Assembly (NCBI RefSeq): GCF_021134715.1
Contig: NC_060026.1
Coordinates: forward strand, 7,679,001 to 7,743,000
Direction of reading: 5' to 3'
Origin: Daphnia pulex
Lineage: Eukaryota > Arthropoda > Branchiopoda > Diplostraca > Daphniidae
DNA: 64,000 nt
A model generated the notes under the pieces. It did no database searches and was not told where the DNA came from. It saw only the letters and a program-made list of their open reading frames with translations. A program made the position numbers and the translations under genes. Within the stretch, counting starts at the first letter, position 1; each line of letters starts with the position of its first letter. Of the stretch, positions 1 through 10,327 are shown in pieces.

Positions 1-9
1 TATAAATCC

Positions 10-37
10 TGTAATAATAATAATAATAATAATAATA
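10..37. repeat. (TAA)n microsatellite
   Basis: A run of TAA/ATA triplets precedes the first tRNA unit. It marks the left edge of the visible array, although the array may continue outside the window. Confidence 0.85.
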
Positions 38-218
38 GAGTTATAATAGAATAGAGTTTGTAGTTAAGATTATTCAAAAAACATGGTTTTCAAGAGTGAG
101 ACGATGTCCACAGACGGTAATCTCTATATGTTTATATAACATGGGACGTTTGGCTATCTTCTAGGAAAAGCCTTGCAATATAACGTCATTCCTCGAATAG
201 GAGATTCAACATTACCCA

Positions 219-291
219 GCCTTTGTTGCCTAATGGATAAGGGACCGGCCTCCTAAGCCGGGGATTGCGAGTTCGAGTCTCGCCAGAGATA
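219..291 (+). tRNA. tRNA-Arg (CCT), unit 1
   Basis: Cloverleaf with loop CTCCTAA between CCGGC and GCCGG and T-loop TTCGAGT. The 3' acceptor strand reads CAGAGAT, giving a C-A mismatch at the second pair, and the A box begins TTGCC rather than TGGCC. Probably weaker than the copies ending CAGAGGT. Confidence 0.85.
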
Positions 292-414
292 GCGAGCAAC
301 CGAAACTATAATTATCGAAAATCGTCGTTAAATTGGCAATTACTTTAATATTGTTTTACTGTTTTCAAGCAAAAATTTTCATTTGTCCAAGTGTTGGGAA
401 ATCGCTGAAATGGC

Positions 415-621
415 ATGCTTAAACTTGGAAACCTTTTCCAGCGACAATTACTTGGCAGCGGAACTTCTTCTGCTGTTTTACAGGTGAACTCTGACCTTCT
501 CATCCTCCTCTGCCGTCTTCACTGGTTCCTGGAGCAACAACGCGCTGACTTCAAGACGCTGGTCATGATGGTAAGGTGTATTCTCGGCAACGTGTACTTG
601 TTGTCTCTCATCTACTTTTAG
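415..621 (+). other. Conserved 68-69 codon ORF in every unit, exon-like
   Basis: An open frame present in all seven units: 415-621, 3617-3823, 6053-6259, 8537-8746, 11025-11234, 13707-13913 and 16397-16603. The only length change is an in-frame 3-base insertion in units 4 and 5. Inside is a stretch flanked by a good 3' splice signal (TGCTGTTTTACAG) and a 5' splice signal (ATGGTAAGG), so it could be a captured exon of about 87 bases. I do not recognise the peptide. Unit homogenisation alone could keep the frame open, so coding status is doubtful. Confidence 0.3.
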
Positions 622-936
622 AAACTATCTAAACCTTGGTTACGATCACAGACCTCGACTTCGATGAACCTGACTGTTCTTACCACTCCAACGGACCATT
701 GTTGAGAGCATGCCTTATCCAGGGTCACCCCGTTGCTTAGTTTGTCTTGTCTTGACTTTTCTTGTCCAGGACCATCACATATACAAAGACCTAAAGACCT
801 TTCGTTCTTCTCTCACTGTGTAATCCTCCTACTGATTTTAAACTTGGATGTTCTCCAAAAAAATGACTATAAATCACTTCTGGCTTCACTTGATCAAATG
901 TTTTGTAGTTACATTCACCAATAAAATGCCACAAAA

Positions 937-1018
937 CGCAGATAGTAGGATTAGAACCTACGCTCCAAGATGGAAACTGATTTCGAGTCAGTCGCCTTAA
1001 CCACTCGGCCATATCTAC
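937..1018 (-). tRNA. tRNA-Ser (CGA), unit 1
   Basis: Class II tRNA of 82 bases with variable arm; the anticodon loop has CGA and the stem is CTGA/TCAG. The T-loop reads TTCTAAT where TTCGAAT is expected, so the B box is GGTTCTA. A T-run directly follows the 3' end and can serve as terminator. Confidence 0.85.
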
Positions 1019-1095
1019 ATTAAATACTCTAGCAAAATATTTAGAAACTATCAGTACCTTTTGAGAGTGGAAAATATTTAATGGAAGTATTACAG

Positions 1096-1169
1096 TGGCC
1101 CGTAAGAGGATCGAACTGATGACCTCCGCGTTATTAGCACGGCGCTCTAACCAACTGAGCTAACAGGCC
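1096..1169 (-). tRNA. tRNA-Ile (AAT), unit 1
   Basis: Loop CTAATAA gives anticodon AAT. Acceptor GGCCTGT pairs with ACGGGCC. This copy has ATCAG in the T-stem where the others have ATGAG, adding a mismatch. Confidence 0.85.
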
Positions 1170-1445
1170 TAAGAAATCATAATTTATTTATTAATTTATT
1201 AATCAAAGGTTCATTCATCATCAGTTAGATATACTCTGTGTGTCTTTAGAGAGAATGATTTAAGTTATCTACCAAGCAACGCTATATCAGCAGCCAATTT
1301 CAATCGTCACTGTGAAGGCAATGCAAGCCAGTGATATTCATTGAGTGTTCGAGATATATTTGTAGTTTTATTGATCTGACATGATTCCCCATGGTTTGTG
1401 GTTAACTACTACTCATCATGAACTAATAATTTCGTCATATGCTAT

Positions 1446-1529
1446 TATTCGTGGCGGGACTCGAACCTGGAATTTTCGGATAACTACTTTCATGGAAGTC
1501 CGACGCCTTATCCATTAGGCCACACGACC
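1446..1529 (-). pseudogene. tRNA-Arg-type relic with TCC anticodon, unit 1
   Basis: Same body as the Arg-TCT genes, including the 11-base intron position, but the anticodon triplet reads TCC, a glycine anticodon. The T-stem is CCAGG against CCCGC with two mismatches, and the acceptor has a further mismatch. Most likely a dead copy; a mischarging tRNA is less likely given the broken T-arm. Confidence 0.75.
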
Positions 1530-1648
1530 TACACTTAAACAAAGTGCTAGGATTTTGCATCTCTCATTCAACCTGCTCTTCAGTAAGGTAAAACAGAAAT
1601 TTTGGTAAACCAAAATAATTATTATTACTAGATTGTCTGAAATTTCGG

Positions 1649-1730
1649 GCAGTTGTGGCCGAGTGGTTAAGGCGATAGACTTGAAATCTATTCCTCTCTG
1701 AGGGCGTAGGTTCGAACCCTACCAATTGCG
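1649..1730 (+). tRNA. tRNA-Ser (TGA), unit 1, first copy
   Basis: 82-base class II tRNA. Anticodon stem ATAGA/TCTAT encloses CTTGAAA (anticodon TGA). Acceptor GCAGTTG pairs with CAATTGC. The B box GGTTCGAACCC is canonical. Confidence 0.93.
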
Positions 1731-2099
1731 GTGAATTGCCATCTGTTTCACGTGCTAGTATTTTCTAGTGGAACAACTCATTTTCAATCGTTTACTATTA
1801 TCTGAAATTTACGCATGATTACAAATATGAACTGTGCAGTCATGGGTATCCTAGGTCTCAGGATCTATCTCGGAACCGTGGAGCCATGACCTGTCTAACC
1901 TAAGTAAACCTAAGTCTAACCTATAATGTTAAGTCTAAGTACTATAATTGTATTCGTGAGTGTTTTCGACAAACACGCCCGCTACCTTCTTACTCCTATT
2001 TTCTAAACTAACAAAGACTAGAAAACTTTACAAGTCCGTAGGTTATAGAAAACAAAAATCATAAGCTATTTCATAGATGTCTATCAATTTAATAAGTCA

Positions 2100-2166
2100 A
2101 ATGGTCTAGTGGTTAGCGAGATGAGTTGCCAACTTCAGAATTGAAGGTTCGATCCTGGCCCACGTC
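2100..2166 (+). pseudogene. tRNA-like relic, Gly/Glu-like D-arm
   Basis: Has an A-box-like TGGTCTAGTGG, a TTGCCAA loop (would-be GCC anticodon) and a good B box GGTTCGATCC, followed by seven Ts that would stop pol III. Acceptor and anticodon stems do not pair well. Found only in unit 1. Either a decayed tRNA or the head of a tRNA-derived SINE; no body or tail of a SINE is evident. Confidence 0.5.
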
Positions 2167-2365
2167 GAATCTTTTTTTGTCGAAGTCTTTTAACAATGAT
2201 AGTAATAAAACTGCATTTTTTATTGAAGAAAAACTACAGTTATTTGAACTAAAAAAACTATAGTTTTGCGGCCAAATTACTCTAGTAATGGAAACTATAG
2301 TTAAACTACAGTTAAACTGAAGTTCTTTTTTAGCTGGGTTATTACTAGATTGTTTGAAATTTAGG

Positions 2366-2447
2366 GCAGTTGTGGCCGAGTGGTTAAGGCGATAGACTTG
2401 AAATCTATTCCTCTCTGAGGGCGTAGGTTCGAACCCTACCAATTGCG
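2366..2447 (+). tRNA. tRNA-Ser (TGA), unit 1, second copy
   Basis: Identical in its 82 bases to the copy at 1649 and carried by the internal duplication of unit 1. The flanks are also near-identical, so the duplication is recent. Confidence 0.93.
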
Positions 2448-2847
2448 GTGAATTGCCATCTGTTTCACGTGCTAGTATTTTCTAGTGGAACAACTCATTT
2501 TCAATCGTTTACTATTATCTGAAATTTACGCATGATTACAAATATGAACTGTGCAGTCATGGGTATCCTAGGTCCCAGGATCTATCTCGGAACCGTGGAG
2601 CCATGACCTGTCACTTGGCGTTTCCAGAAACGTGTCTTTTTTTCAGAGGCCAGTCCCGAAATGCATTATGGCGGTCTTTAAGTGTAGTTTACAAACATCA
2701 AATGTAGTCAGAGACAAATTATATGATGAAAAAATGTGTACCCATTTTGTTTACGAAGAATAGAAAAACGTCCGTAAAAGATCTATAAGAAATCGTAAAA
2801 TTTAAAAATGAACTCTAACGGAAAACTATTGCAACACCAATTATTAA

Positions 2848-2919
2848 GCCCGGTTAGCTCAGACGGTAGAGCGCGGGACTTTTAATCCTGAGGTCAAGGG
2901 TCAAGTCCATTATCGGGCG
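2848..2919 (+). pseudogene. tRNA-Lys (TTT) with T-arm deletion, unit 1
   Basis: Matches the Lys-TTT genes of other units up to the T-arm. One T of the T-loop is missing (GGGTCAAGTCC instead of GGGTTCAAGTCC) and the T-stem has a C to A change. At 72 bases it is one short and probably not functional. Confidence 0.75.
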
Positions 2920-3420
2920 ACTAGCCTTTTGATTTAAGTTAGTATTGGTGGTTTTCCACCATAAATTATCAAGTTAATATCGTTTGAAATCATTCACCAT
3001 TATGGGCAGAATTCATAGATGTTCATAGACGACCAAACGAGTTCTCATGGTGTTTCTTTATTTTCCTTCGATGTAGGGAAATTGCGAACCAAAAGGAAGT
3101 ACATTCGGATATAGGTCGTGGAACATACACAAATAATGAAATGAGATAGTGAGAAAGAGTATCCCTCATTGTGAGAGTAGAAAGCCTTGCTATTTGATAC
3201 AACTAATTGCAATAGTAAATGTATGTCCACTTATAGAACTCGAAAGCTGTAAATAGAGTTTGTAGGTAAGATTATTCAAAAAACATGGTTTTCAAGAGTG
3301 AGACGATGTCCACAGACGGTAATCTCTATATGTTTATATAACATGGGACGTTTGGCTATCTTCTAGGAAAAGCCTTGCAATATAACGTCATTCCTCGAAT
3401 AGGAGATTCAACATTACCCA

Positions 3421-3493
3421 GCCTTTGTTGCCTAATGGATAAGGGACCGGCCTCCTAAGCCGGGGATTGCGAGTTCGAGTCTCGCCAGAGGTA
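3421..3493 (+). tRNA. tRNA-Arg (CCT), unit 2
   Basis: 73 bases with acceptor GCCTTTG/CAGAGGT fully paired allowing G-U. The A box begins TTGCC, a pyrimidine where TFIIIC sites usually have a purine. Confidence 0.9.
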
Positions 3494-4139
3494 GCGAGCA
3501 ACCGAAACTATAATTATCAAAAATCGTCGTTAAATTGGCAATTACTTTTCTGTTGTTTTACTGTTTTCAAGCAAAAATTTTCATTTGTCCAAGTGTTGGA
3601 AAATCGCTGAAATGGCATGCTTAAACTTGCAAACCTTTTCCAGCGACAATTACTTGGCAGCGGAACTTCTTCTGCTGTTTTACAGGTGAACTCTGACCTT
3701 CTCATCCTCCTCTGCCGTCTTCACTGGTTCCTGGAGCAACAACGCGCTGACTTCAAGACGCTGGTCATGATGGTAAGGTGCATTCTCGGCAACGTGTACT
3801 TGTTGTCTCTCATCTACTTTTAGAAATTATCTAAACCTGGGTTACGATCACAGACCTCGACTTCGATGAACCTGACTGTTCTTACCACTCGTACGGACCA
3901 TTGTTGAGAGCATGCCTTATCCAGGGTCACCCCGTTGCTTAGTTTGTCTTGTCTTGACTTGTCTTGTCCAGGGCCATCAAATATACTAAAGACCTAAAGA
4001 CCTTTCGTTCTTCTCTCACTGTGTACTCCTCCTACTGATTTTAAACTTGGATGTTCTCCCAAAAAATGACTAGAAATCACTTCTGGCTTCACTCGATCAA
4101 ATGTTTTGTAGTTACATTCACCAATAAAATGCCACAAAA

Positions 4140-4221
4140 CGCAGATAGTAGGATTCGAACCTACGTTCTAAGATGGAAACTGATTTCGAGTCAGTCGCCT
4201 TAACCACTCGGCCATATCTGC
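4140..4221 (-). tRNA. tRNA-Ser (CGA), unit 2
   Basis: One of only two copies with the canonical T-loop TTCGAAT. The acceptor begins GCAGATA, so the second pair is C-G instead of U-G. The best-looking Ser-CGA gene of the window. Confidence 0.93.
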
Positions 4222-4298
4222 ATTAGATTCTCTAGCAAAATATTTAGAAACTATCAGTACCTTTTGAGAGTGGAAAATATTTAATGGAAGTATTACAG

Positions 4299-4327
4299 TG
4301 GCCCGTAAGAGGATCGAACTCATGTCC
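4299..4327 (-). pseudogene. tRNA-Ile 3' remnant, unit 2
   Basis: Only the 3' acceptor strand and T-arm of the Ile gene remain before the deletion junction that joins this sequence directly to the Arg-TCT upstream spacer. Confidence 0.85.
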
Positions 4328-4404
4328 TCTTGATCTGACATGATTCCCCATGGTTTGTGGTTAACTACTACTCATCATGAACTAATAATTTCGTCATATG
4401 CTAT

Positions 4405-4488
4405 TAATCGTGGCGGGACTCGAACCCGCAATTTTCGGATAATTACTTTCATAGAAGTCCGACGCCTTATCCATTAGGCCACACGACC
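4405..4488 (-). tRNA. tRNA-Arg (TCT) with 11-base intron, unit 2
   Basis: 84 bases. Stem TCGGA/TCCGA encloses CTTCTA, an 11-base insert and A, so the intron sits one base 3' of anticodon TCT, the standard position in eukaryotic tRNAs. The T-arm GCGGG/CCCGC is perfect. No T4 terminator lies close downstream. Confidence 0.9.
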
Positions 4489-4607
4489 TACACTTAAACA
4501 AAGTGCTAGGATTTTGCATCTCTCATTTAACCTGCTCTTCAGTAAGGTAAAACGGAAATTTTGGTAAACCAAAATGAATATTATTACTAGATTGTTTGAA
4601 ATTTAGG

Positions 4608-4689
4608 GCAGTTGTGGCCGAGTGGTTAAGGCGATAGACTTGAAATCTATTCCTCTCTGAGGGCGTAGGTTCGAACCCTACCAATTGCG
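4608..4689 (+). tRNA. tRNA-Ser (TGA), unit 2
   Basis: Canonical copy with all arms paired; the first T4 lies about 35 bases downstream. Confidence 0.93.
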
Positions 4690-5088
4690 GTGAATTGCCA
4701 TCTGTTTCACGTGCTAGTATTTTCTATGGAACAACTCATTTTCAATCGTTTACTATTATCTGAAATTTACGCATGATTACAAAAATGAACTGTGCAGTCA
4801 TGGGTATCCTAGGTCCCAGGATCTATCTCGGAACCGTATGGCCATGACCTGTCACTTGGCGTTTCAAGAAACGTGTCTATTTTTCAGAGGCCAGTCCCGA
4901 AATGCATTATGGCGGTCTTTAAGTGTAGTTTACAAACATCAAATGTAGTCAGAGACAAATTATATGATGAAAAAATGTGTACCCATTTTGTTTACGAAGA
5001 ATAGAAAAACGTCCGTAAAAGATCTATAAGAAATCGTAAAATTTAAAAATGAACTCTAACGGAAAACTATTGCAATACCGATTATTAA

Positions 5089-5161
5089 GCCCGGTTAGCT
5101 CAGACGGTAGAGCGCGGGACTTTTAATCCTGAGGTCAAGGGTTCAAGTCCCTTATCGGGCG
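5089..5161 (+). tRNA. tRNA-Lys (TTT), unit 2
   Basis: 73 bases. Acceptor GCCCGGT/ATCGGGC, loop CTTTTAA, T-loop TTCAAGT. A T4 terminator follows within about ten bases. Confidence 0.93.
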
Positions 5162-5662
5162 ACTAGCCTTTTGATTTAAGTTAGTATTGGTGGTTTTCCA
5201 CCATAAATTATCAAGTTAATATCGTTTGAAATCATTCACCATTATGGGCAGAATTCATAGATGTTCATAGACGACCAAACGAGTTCTCATGGTGTTTCTT
5301 TATTTTCCTTCGATGTAGGGAAATTGCGAACCAAAAGGAAGTACATTCGGATATAGGTCGTGGAACATACACAAATAATGAAATGAGATAGTGAGAAAGA
5401 GTATCCCTCATTGTGAGAGTAGAAAGCCTTGCTATTTGATACAACTAATTGCAATAGTAAATGTATGTTCACTTATAGAACTCGAAAGCTGTAAATAGAG
5501 TTTGTAGTTAAGATTATTCAAAAAACATGGTTTTCAAGAGTGAGACGATGTCCACAGACGGTAATCTCTATATGTTTATATAGCATGGGACGTTTGGCTA
5601 TCTTCTAGGAAAAGCCTTGCAATATAACGTCATTCCTCGAATAGGAGATTCAACAATACCCA

Positions 5663-5735
5663 GCCTTTGTTGCCTAATGGATAAGGGACCGGCCTCCTAA
5701 GCCGGGGATTGCGAGTTCGAGTCTCGCCAGAGATA
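5663..5735 (+). tRNA. tRNA-Arg (CCT), unit 3, first copy
   Basis: Carries both the CAGAGAT acceptor mismatch and the TTGCC A box; the same allele is found at 219 and 16007. Confidence 0.83.
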
Positions 5736-5856
5736 GCGAGCAACCGAAACTATAATTATCGAAAATCGTCGTTAAATTGGCAATTACTTTTCTGTTGTTT
5801 TACTGTTTTCAAAAAATATAACGTCATTCCTCGAATAGGAGATTCAATATTACCCA

Positions 5857-5929
5857 GCCTTTGTGGCCTAATGGATAAGGGGCCGGCCTCCTAAGCCGGG
5901 GATTGCGAGTTCGAGTCTCGCCAGAGGTA
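5857..5929 (+). tRNA. tRNA-Arg (CCT), unit 3, second copy
   Basis: Fully paired acceptor and TGGCC A box. AAGGGGCC replaces AAGGGACC before the anticodon stem. Likely a functional allele. Confidence 0.92.
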
Positions 5930-6573
5930 GCGAGCAACCGAAACTATAATTATCGAAAATCGTCGTTAAATTGGCAATTACTTTTCTGTTGTTTTACTGT
6001 TTTCAAGCAAAAATTTTCATTTGTCCAAGTGTTGGAAAATCGCTGAAATGGCATGCTTAAACTTGCAAACCTTTTCCAGCGACAATTACTTGGCAGCGGA
6101 ACTTCTTCTGCTGTTTTACAGGTGAACTCTGACCTTCTCATCCTCCTCTGCCGTCTTCACTGGTTCCTGGAGCAACAACGCGCTGACTTCAAGACGCTGG
6201 TCATGATGGTAAGGTGCATTCTCGGCAACGTGTACTTGTTGTCTCTCATCTACTTTTAGAAATTATCTAAACCTGGGTTACGATCACAGACCTCGACTTC
6301 GATGAACCTGACTGTTCTTACCACTCGTACGGACCATTATTGAGAGCATGCCTTATCCAGGGTCACCCCGTTGCTTAGTTTGTCTTGTCTTGACTTTTCT
6401 TGTCCAGGACCATCACATATACAAAGACCTAAAGACCTTTCGTTCTTCTCTCACTGTGTAATCCTCCTACTGATTTTAAACTTGGATGTTTAAAAAAAAA
6501 TGACTAGAAATCACTTCTGGCTTCACTTGATCAAATGTTTTGTAGTTACATTCACCAATAAAATGCCACAAAA

Positions 6574-6655
6574 CGCAGATAGTAGGATTAGAACCTACGC
6601 TCCAAGATGGAAACTGATTTCGAGTCAGTCGCCTTAACCACTCGGCCATATCTAC
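6574..6655 (-). tRNA. tRNA-Ser (CGA), unit 3
   Basis: Acceptor GTAGATA; T-loop variant TTCTAAT. Confidence 0.85.
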
Positions 6656-6732
6656 ATTAACTACTCTAGACAAATATTTAGAAACTATCAGTACCTTTTG
6701 AGAGTGGAAAATATTTAATGGAAGTATTACAG

Positions 6733-6806
6733 TGGCCCGTAAGAGGATCGAACTCATGACCTCCGCGTTATTAGCACGGCGCTCTAACCAACTGAGCTAA
6801 CAGGCC
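6733..6806 (-). tRNA. tRNA-Ile (AAT), unit 3
   Basis: 74 bases with complete arms except one T-T mismatch in the T-stem, shared by all Ile copies here. Confidence 0.92.
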
Positions 6807-7082
6807 TATGAAATCATAATTTATTTATTAATTTATTAATCAAAGGTTCATTCATCATCAGTTAGATATACTCTGTGTGTCTTTAGAGAGAATGATTTAA
6901 GTTATCTACCAAGCAACGCTATATCAGCAGCCAATTTCAATCGTCACTGTGAAGGCAATACAAGCCAGTGATATTCATTGAGTGTTCGAGATATATTTGT
7001 AGTTTTATTGATCTGACATGATTCCCCATGGTTTGTGGTTAACTACTACTCATCATGAACTAATAATTTCGTCATATGCTAT

Positions 7083-7166
7083 TAATCGTGGCGGGACTCG
7101 AACCCGCAATTTTCGGATAATTACTTTCATAGAAGTCCGACGCCTTATCCATTAGGCCACACGACC
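7083..7166 (-). tRNA. tRNA-Arg (TCT) with intron, unit 3
   Basis: Same sequence as the unit 2 gene, with anticodon TCT and an intron beginning TGAAAG. Confidence 0.9.
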
Positions 7167-7285
7167 TACACTTAAACAAAGTGCTAGGATTTTGCATCTC
7201 TCATTTAACCTGCTCTTCAGTAAGGTAAAACGGAAATTTTGGTAAACCAAAATAAATATTATTACTAGATTGTTTGAAATTTAGG

Positions 7286-7367
7286 GCAGTTGTGGCCGAG
7301 TGGTTAAGGCGATAGATTTGAAATCTATTCCTCTCTGAGGGCGTAGGTTCGAACCCTACCAATTGCG
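7286..7367 (+). tRNA. tRNA-Ser (TGA), unit 3
   Basis: Loop base 32 is T (ATAGATTTGAAA) instead of C; otherwise canonical. Confidence 0.92.
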
Positions 7368-7766
7368 GTGAATTGCCATCTGTTTCACGTGCTAGTATTT
7401 TCTATGGAACAACTCATTTTCAATCGTTTACTATTATCTGAAATTTACGCATGATTACAAAAATGAACTGTGCAGTCATGGGTATCCTAGGTCCCAGGAT
7501 CTATCTCGGAACCGTGGGGCCATGACCTGTCACTTGGCGTTTCCAGAAACGTGTCTATTTTTCAGAGGCCAGTCCCGAAATGCATTATGGCGGTCTTTAA
7601 GTGTAGTTTACAAACATCAAATGTAGTCAGAGACAAATTATATGATGAAAAAATGTGTACCCATTTTGTTTACGAAGAATAGAAAAACGTCCGTAAAAGA
7701 TCTATAAGAAATCGTAAAATTTAAAAATGAACTCTAACGGAAAACTATTGCAATACCGATTATTAA

Positions 7767-7839
7767 GCCCGGTTAGCTCAGACGGTAGAGCGCGGGACTT
7801 TTAATCCTGAGGTCAAGGGTTCAAGTCCCTTATCGGGCG
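7767..7839 (+). tRNA. tRNA-Lys (TTT), unit 3
   Basis: Identical to the unit 2 Lys gene. Confidence 0.93.
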
Positions 7840-8340
7840 ACTAGCCTTTTGATTTAAGTTAGTATTGGTGGTTTTCCACCATAAATTATCAAGTTAATAT
7901 CGTTTGAAATCATTCACCATTATGGGCAGAATTCATAGATGTTCATAGACGACCAAACGAGTTCTCATGGTGTTTCTTTATTTTCCTTCGATGTAGGGAA
8001 ATTGCGAACCAAAAGGAAGTACATTCGGATATAGGTCGTGGAACATACACAAATAATGAAATGAGATAGTGAGAAAGAGTATCCCTCATTGTGAGAGTAG
8101 AAAGCCTTGCTATTTGATACAACTAATTGCAATAGTAAATGTATGTCCACTTATAGAACTCGAAAGCTGTAAATAGAGTTTGTAGTTAAGATTATTCAAA
8201 AAACATGGTTTTCAAGAGTGAGACGATGTCCACAGACGGTAATCTCTATATGTTTATATAACATGGGACGTTTGGCTATCTTCTAGGAAAAGCCTTGCAA
8301 TATAACGTCATTACTCGAATAGGAGATTCAACATTACCCA

Positions 8341-8413
8341 GCCTTTGTGGCCTAATGGATAAGGGACCGGCCTCCTAAGCCGGGGATTGCGAGTTCGAGT
8401 CTCGCCAGAGGTA
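8341..8413 (+). tRNA. tRNA-Arg (CCT), unit 4
   Basis: TGGCC A box and paired acceptor; a good allele. The 3' flank reads AACAGGAAC where unit 5 has AACCGGAAC. Confidence 0.92.
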
Positions 8414-9060
8414 GCGAGCAACAGGAACTATAATTATCGAAAATCGTCGTTAAATTGGCAATTACTTTTCTGTTGTTTTTCTGTTTTCAAGCAAAAATTT
8501 TCATTTGTCCAAGTGTTGGGAAATCGCTGAAATGGCATGCTTAAACTTGGAAATCTTTTCCAGCGACAATTACTTATTGGCAGCGGAACTTCTTCTGCTG
8601 TTTTACAGGTGAACTCTGACCTTCTCATCCTCCTCTGCCGTCTTCACTGGTTCCTGGAGCAACATCGCGCTGACTTCAAGACGCTGGTCATGATGGTAAG
8701 GTGCATTCTCGGCAACGTGTACTTGTTGTCTCTCATCTACTTTTAGAAACTATCTAAACCTGGGTTACGATCACAGACCTCGACTTCGATGAACCTGACT
8801 GTTCTTACCACTCGTACGGACCATTGTTGAGAGCATGCCTTATCCAGGGTCACCCCGTTGCTTAGTTTGTCTTGTCTTGACTTTTCTTGTCCAGGACCAT
8901 CACATATACAAAGACCTAAAGACCTTTCGTTCTTCTCTCACTGTGTAATCCTCCTACTGATTTTAAACTTGGATGTTTAAAAAAAAATGACTAGAAATCA
9001 CTTCTGGCTTCACTTGATCAAATGTTTTGTAGTTACATTCACCAATAAAATGCCACAAAA

Positions 9061-9142
9061 CGCAGATAGTAGGATTAGAACCTACGCTCCAAGATGGAAA
9101 CTGATTTCGAGTCAGTCGCCTTAACCACTCGGCCATATCTAC
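9061..9142 (-). tRNA. tRNA-Ser (CGA), unit 4
   Basis: T-loop variant TTCTAAT. This is one of few differences from unit 5, which has the canonical base. Confidence 0.85.
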
Positions 9143-9219
9143 ATTAACTACTCTAGAAAAATATTTAGAAACTATCAGTACCTTTTGAGAGTGGAAAATA
9201 TTTAATGGAAGTATTACAG

Positions 9220-9293
9220 TGGCCCGTAAGAGGATCGAACTCATGACCTCCGCGTTATTAGCACGGCGCTCTAACCAACTGAGCTAACAGGCC
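9220..9293 (-). tRNA. tRNA-Ile (AAT), unit 4
   Basis: As unit 3; acceptor fully paired. Confidence 0.92.
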
Positions 9294-9569
9294 TATGAAA
9301 TCATAATTTATTTATTAATTTATTAATCAAAGGTTCATTCATCATCAGTTAGATATACTCTGTGTGTCTTTAGAGAGAATGATTTAAGTTATCTACCAAG
9401 CAACGTTATATCAGCAGCCAATTTCAATCGTCACTGTGAAGGCAATGCAAGCCAGTGATATTCATTGAGTGTTCGAGATATATTTGTAGTTTTATTGATC
9501 TGACATGATTCCCCATGGTTTGTGGTTAACTACTACTCATCATGAACTAATAATTTCGTCATATGCTAT

Positions 9570-9653
9570 TAATCGTGGCGGGACTCGAACCCGCAATTTT
9601 CGGATAATTACTTTCATAGAAGTCCGACGCCTTATCCATTAGGCCACACGACC
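9570..9653 (-). tRNA. tRNA-Arg (TCT) with intron, unit 4
   Basis: Canonical body and 11-base intron. Confidence 0.9.
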
Positions 9654-9772
9654 TACACTTAAACAAAGTGCTAGGATTTTGCATCTCTCATTTAACCTGC
9701 TCTTCAGTAAGGTAAAACGGAAATTTTGGTAAACCAAAATAAATATTATTACTAGATTGTTTGAAATTTAGG

Positions 9773-9854
9773 GCAGTTGTGGCCGAGTGGTTAAGGCGAT
9801 AGACTTGAAATCTATTCCTCTCTGAGGGCGTAGGTTCGAACCCTACCAATTGCG
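9773..9854 (+). tRNA. tRNA-Ser (TGA), unit 4
   Basis: Canonical gene. The downstream flank has CACGTACTAG, shared with unit 5 only. Confidence 0.93.
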
Positions 9855-10254
9855 GTGAATTGCCATCTGTTTCACGTACTAGTATTTTCTAGTGGAACAA
9901 CTCATTTTCAATCGTTTACTATTATCTGAAATTTACGCATGATTACAAAAATGAACTGTGCAGTCATGGGTATCCTAGGTCCCAGGATCTATCTCGGAAC
10001 CGTGGGGCCATGACCTGTCACTTGGCGTTTCCAGAAACGTGTCTATTTTTCAGAGGCCAGTCCCGAAATGCATTATGGCGGTCTTTAAGTGTAGTTTACA
10101 AACATCAAATGTAGTCAGAGACAAATTATATGATGAAAAAATGTGTACCCATTTTGTTTACGAAGAATAGAAAAACGTCCGTAAAAGATCTATAAGAAAT
10201 CGTAAAATTTAAAAATGAACTCTAACGGAAAACTATTGCAATACCGATTATTAA

Positions 10255-10327
10255 GCCCGGTTAGCTCAGACGGTAGAGCGCGGGACTTTTAATCCTGAGG
10301 TCAAGGGTTCAAGTCCCTTATCGGGCG
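10255..10327 (+). tRNA. tRNA-Lys (TTT), unit 4
   Basis: Canonical gene. Confidence 0.93.

Larger units (their letters stand above)
52..3253 (+). repeat. tRNA array unit 1 (expanded)
   Basis: First of seven tandem units, each taken to begin at TAGAGTTTGTAG. Order: Arg-CCT(+), Ser-CGA(-), Ile-AAT(-), Arg-TCT(-), Ser-TGA(+), tRNA-like relic(+), second Ser-TGA(+), Lys-TTT(+). It is longer (3202 bp) than the others because about 1627-1893 recurs at about 2343-2610, with some 450 bp of unit-specific DNA between. It holds the most damaged tRNA copies, as expected of an edge unit that escapes homogenisation. Confidence 0.9.
3254..5495 (+). repeat. tRNA array unit 2 (with internal deletion)
   Basis: 2242 bp. 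Order Arg-CCT, Ser-CGA, truncated Ile, Arg-TCT, Ser-TGA, Lys-TTT. About 230-250 bp present in other units is missing at 4327, removing the 5' part of the Ile gene and the spacer beyond it. Confidence 0.9.
5496..8173 (+). repeat. tRNA array unit 3 (double Arg-CCT)
   Basis: 2678 bp. Contains a roughly 190-bp internal tandem duplication carrying a second Arg-CCT gene. Its first part shares private variants with unit 7 (TTCACTT just before the unit start, TATAGCATGG, CAACAATACC), and the same junction precedes both, so units 3 and 7 descend from one block. Confidence 0.9.

Noticed and set aside
791-1012. Recurring open frames in the tRNA units (MAEWLRRL..., MRVRVSP..., MVGFEPTP...)
   Set aside because: They are translations of Ser and Arg tRNA gene sequences on one or other strand, a well-known artefact.
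3045-3230. 61-codon minus-strand frame repeated in units (MDIHLLLQLVV...)
   Set aside because: Present because the units are near-identical; no domain, codon signature or regulatory context supports a gene.
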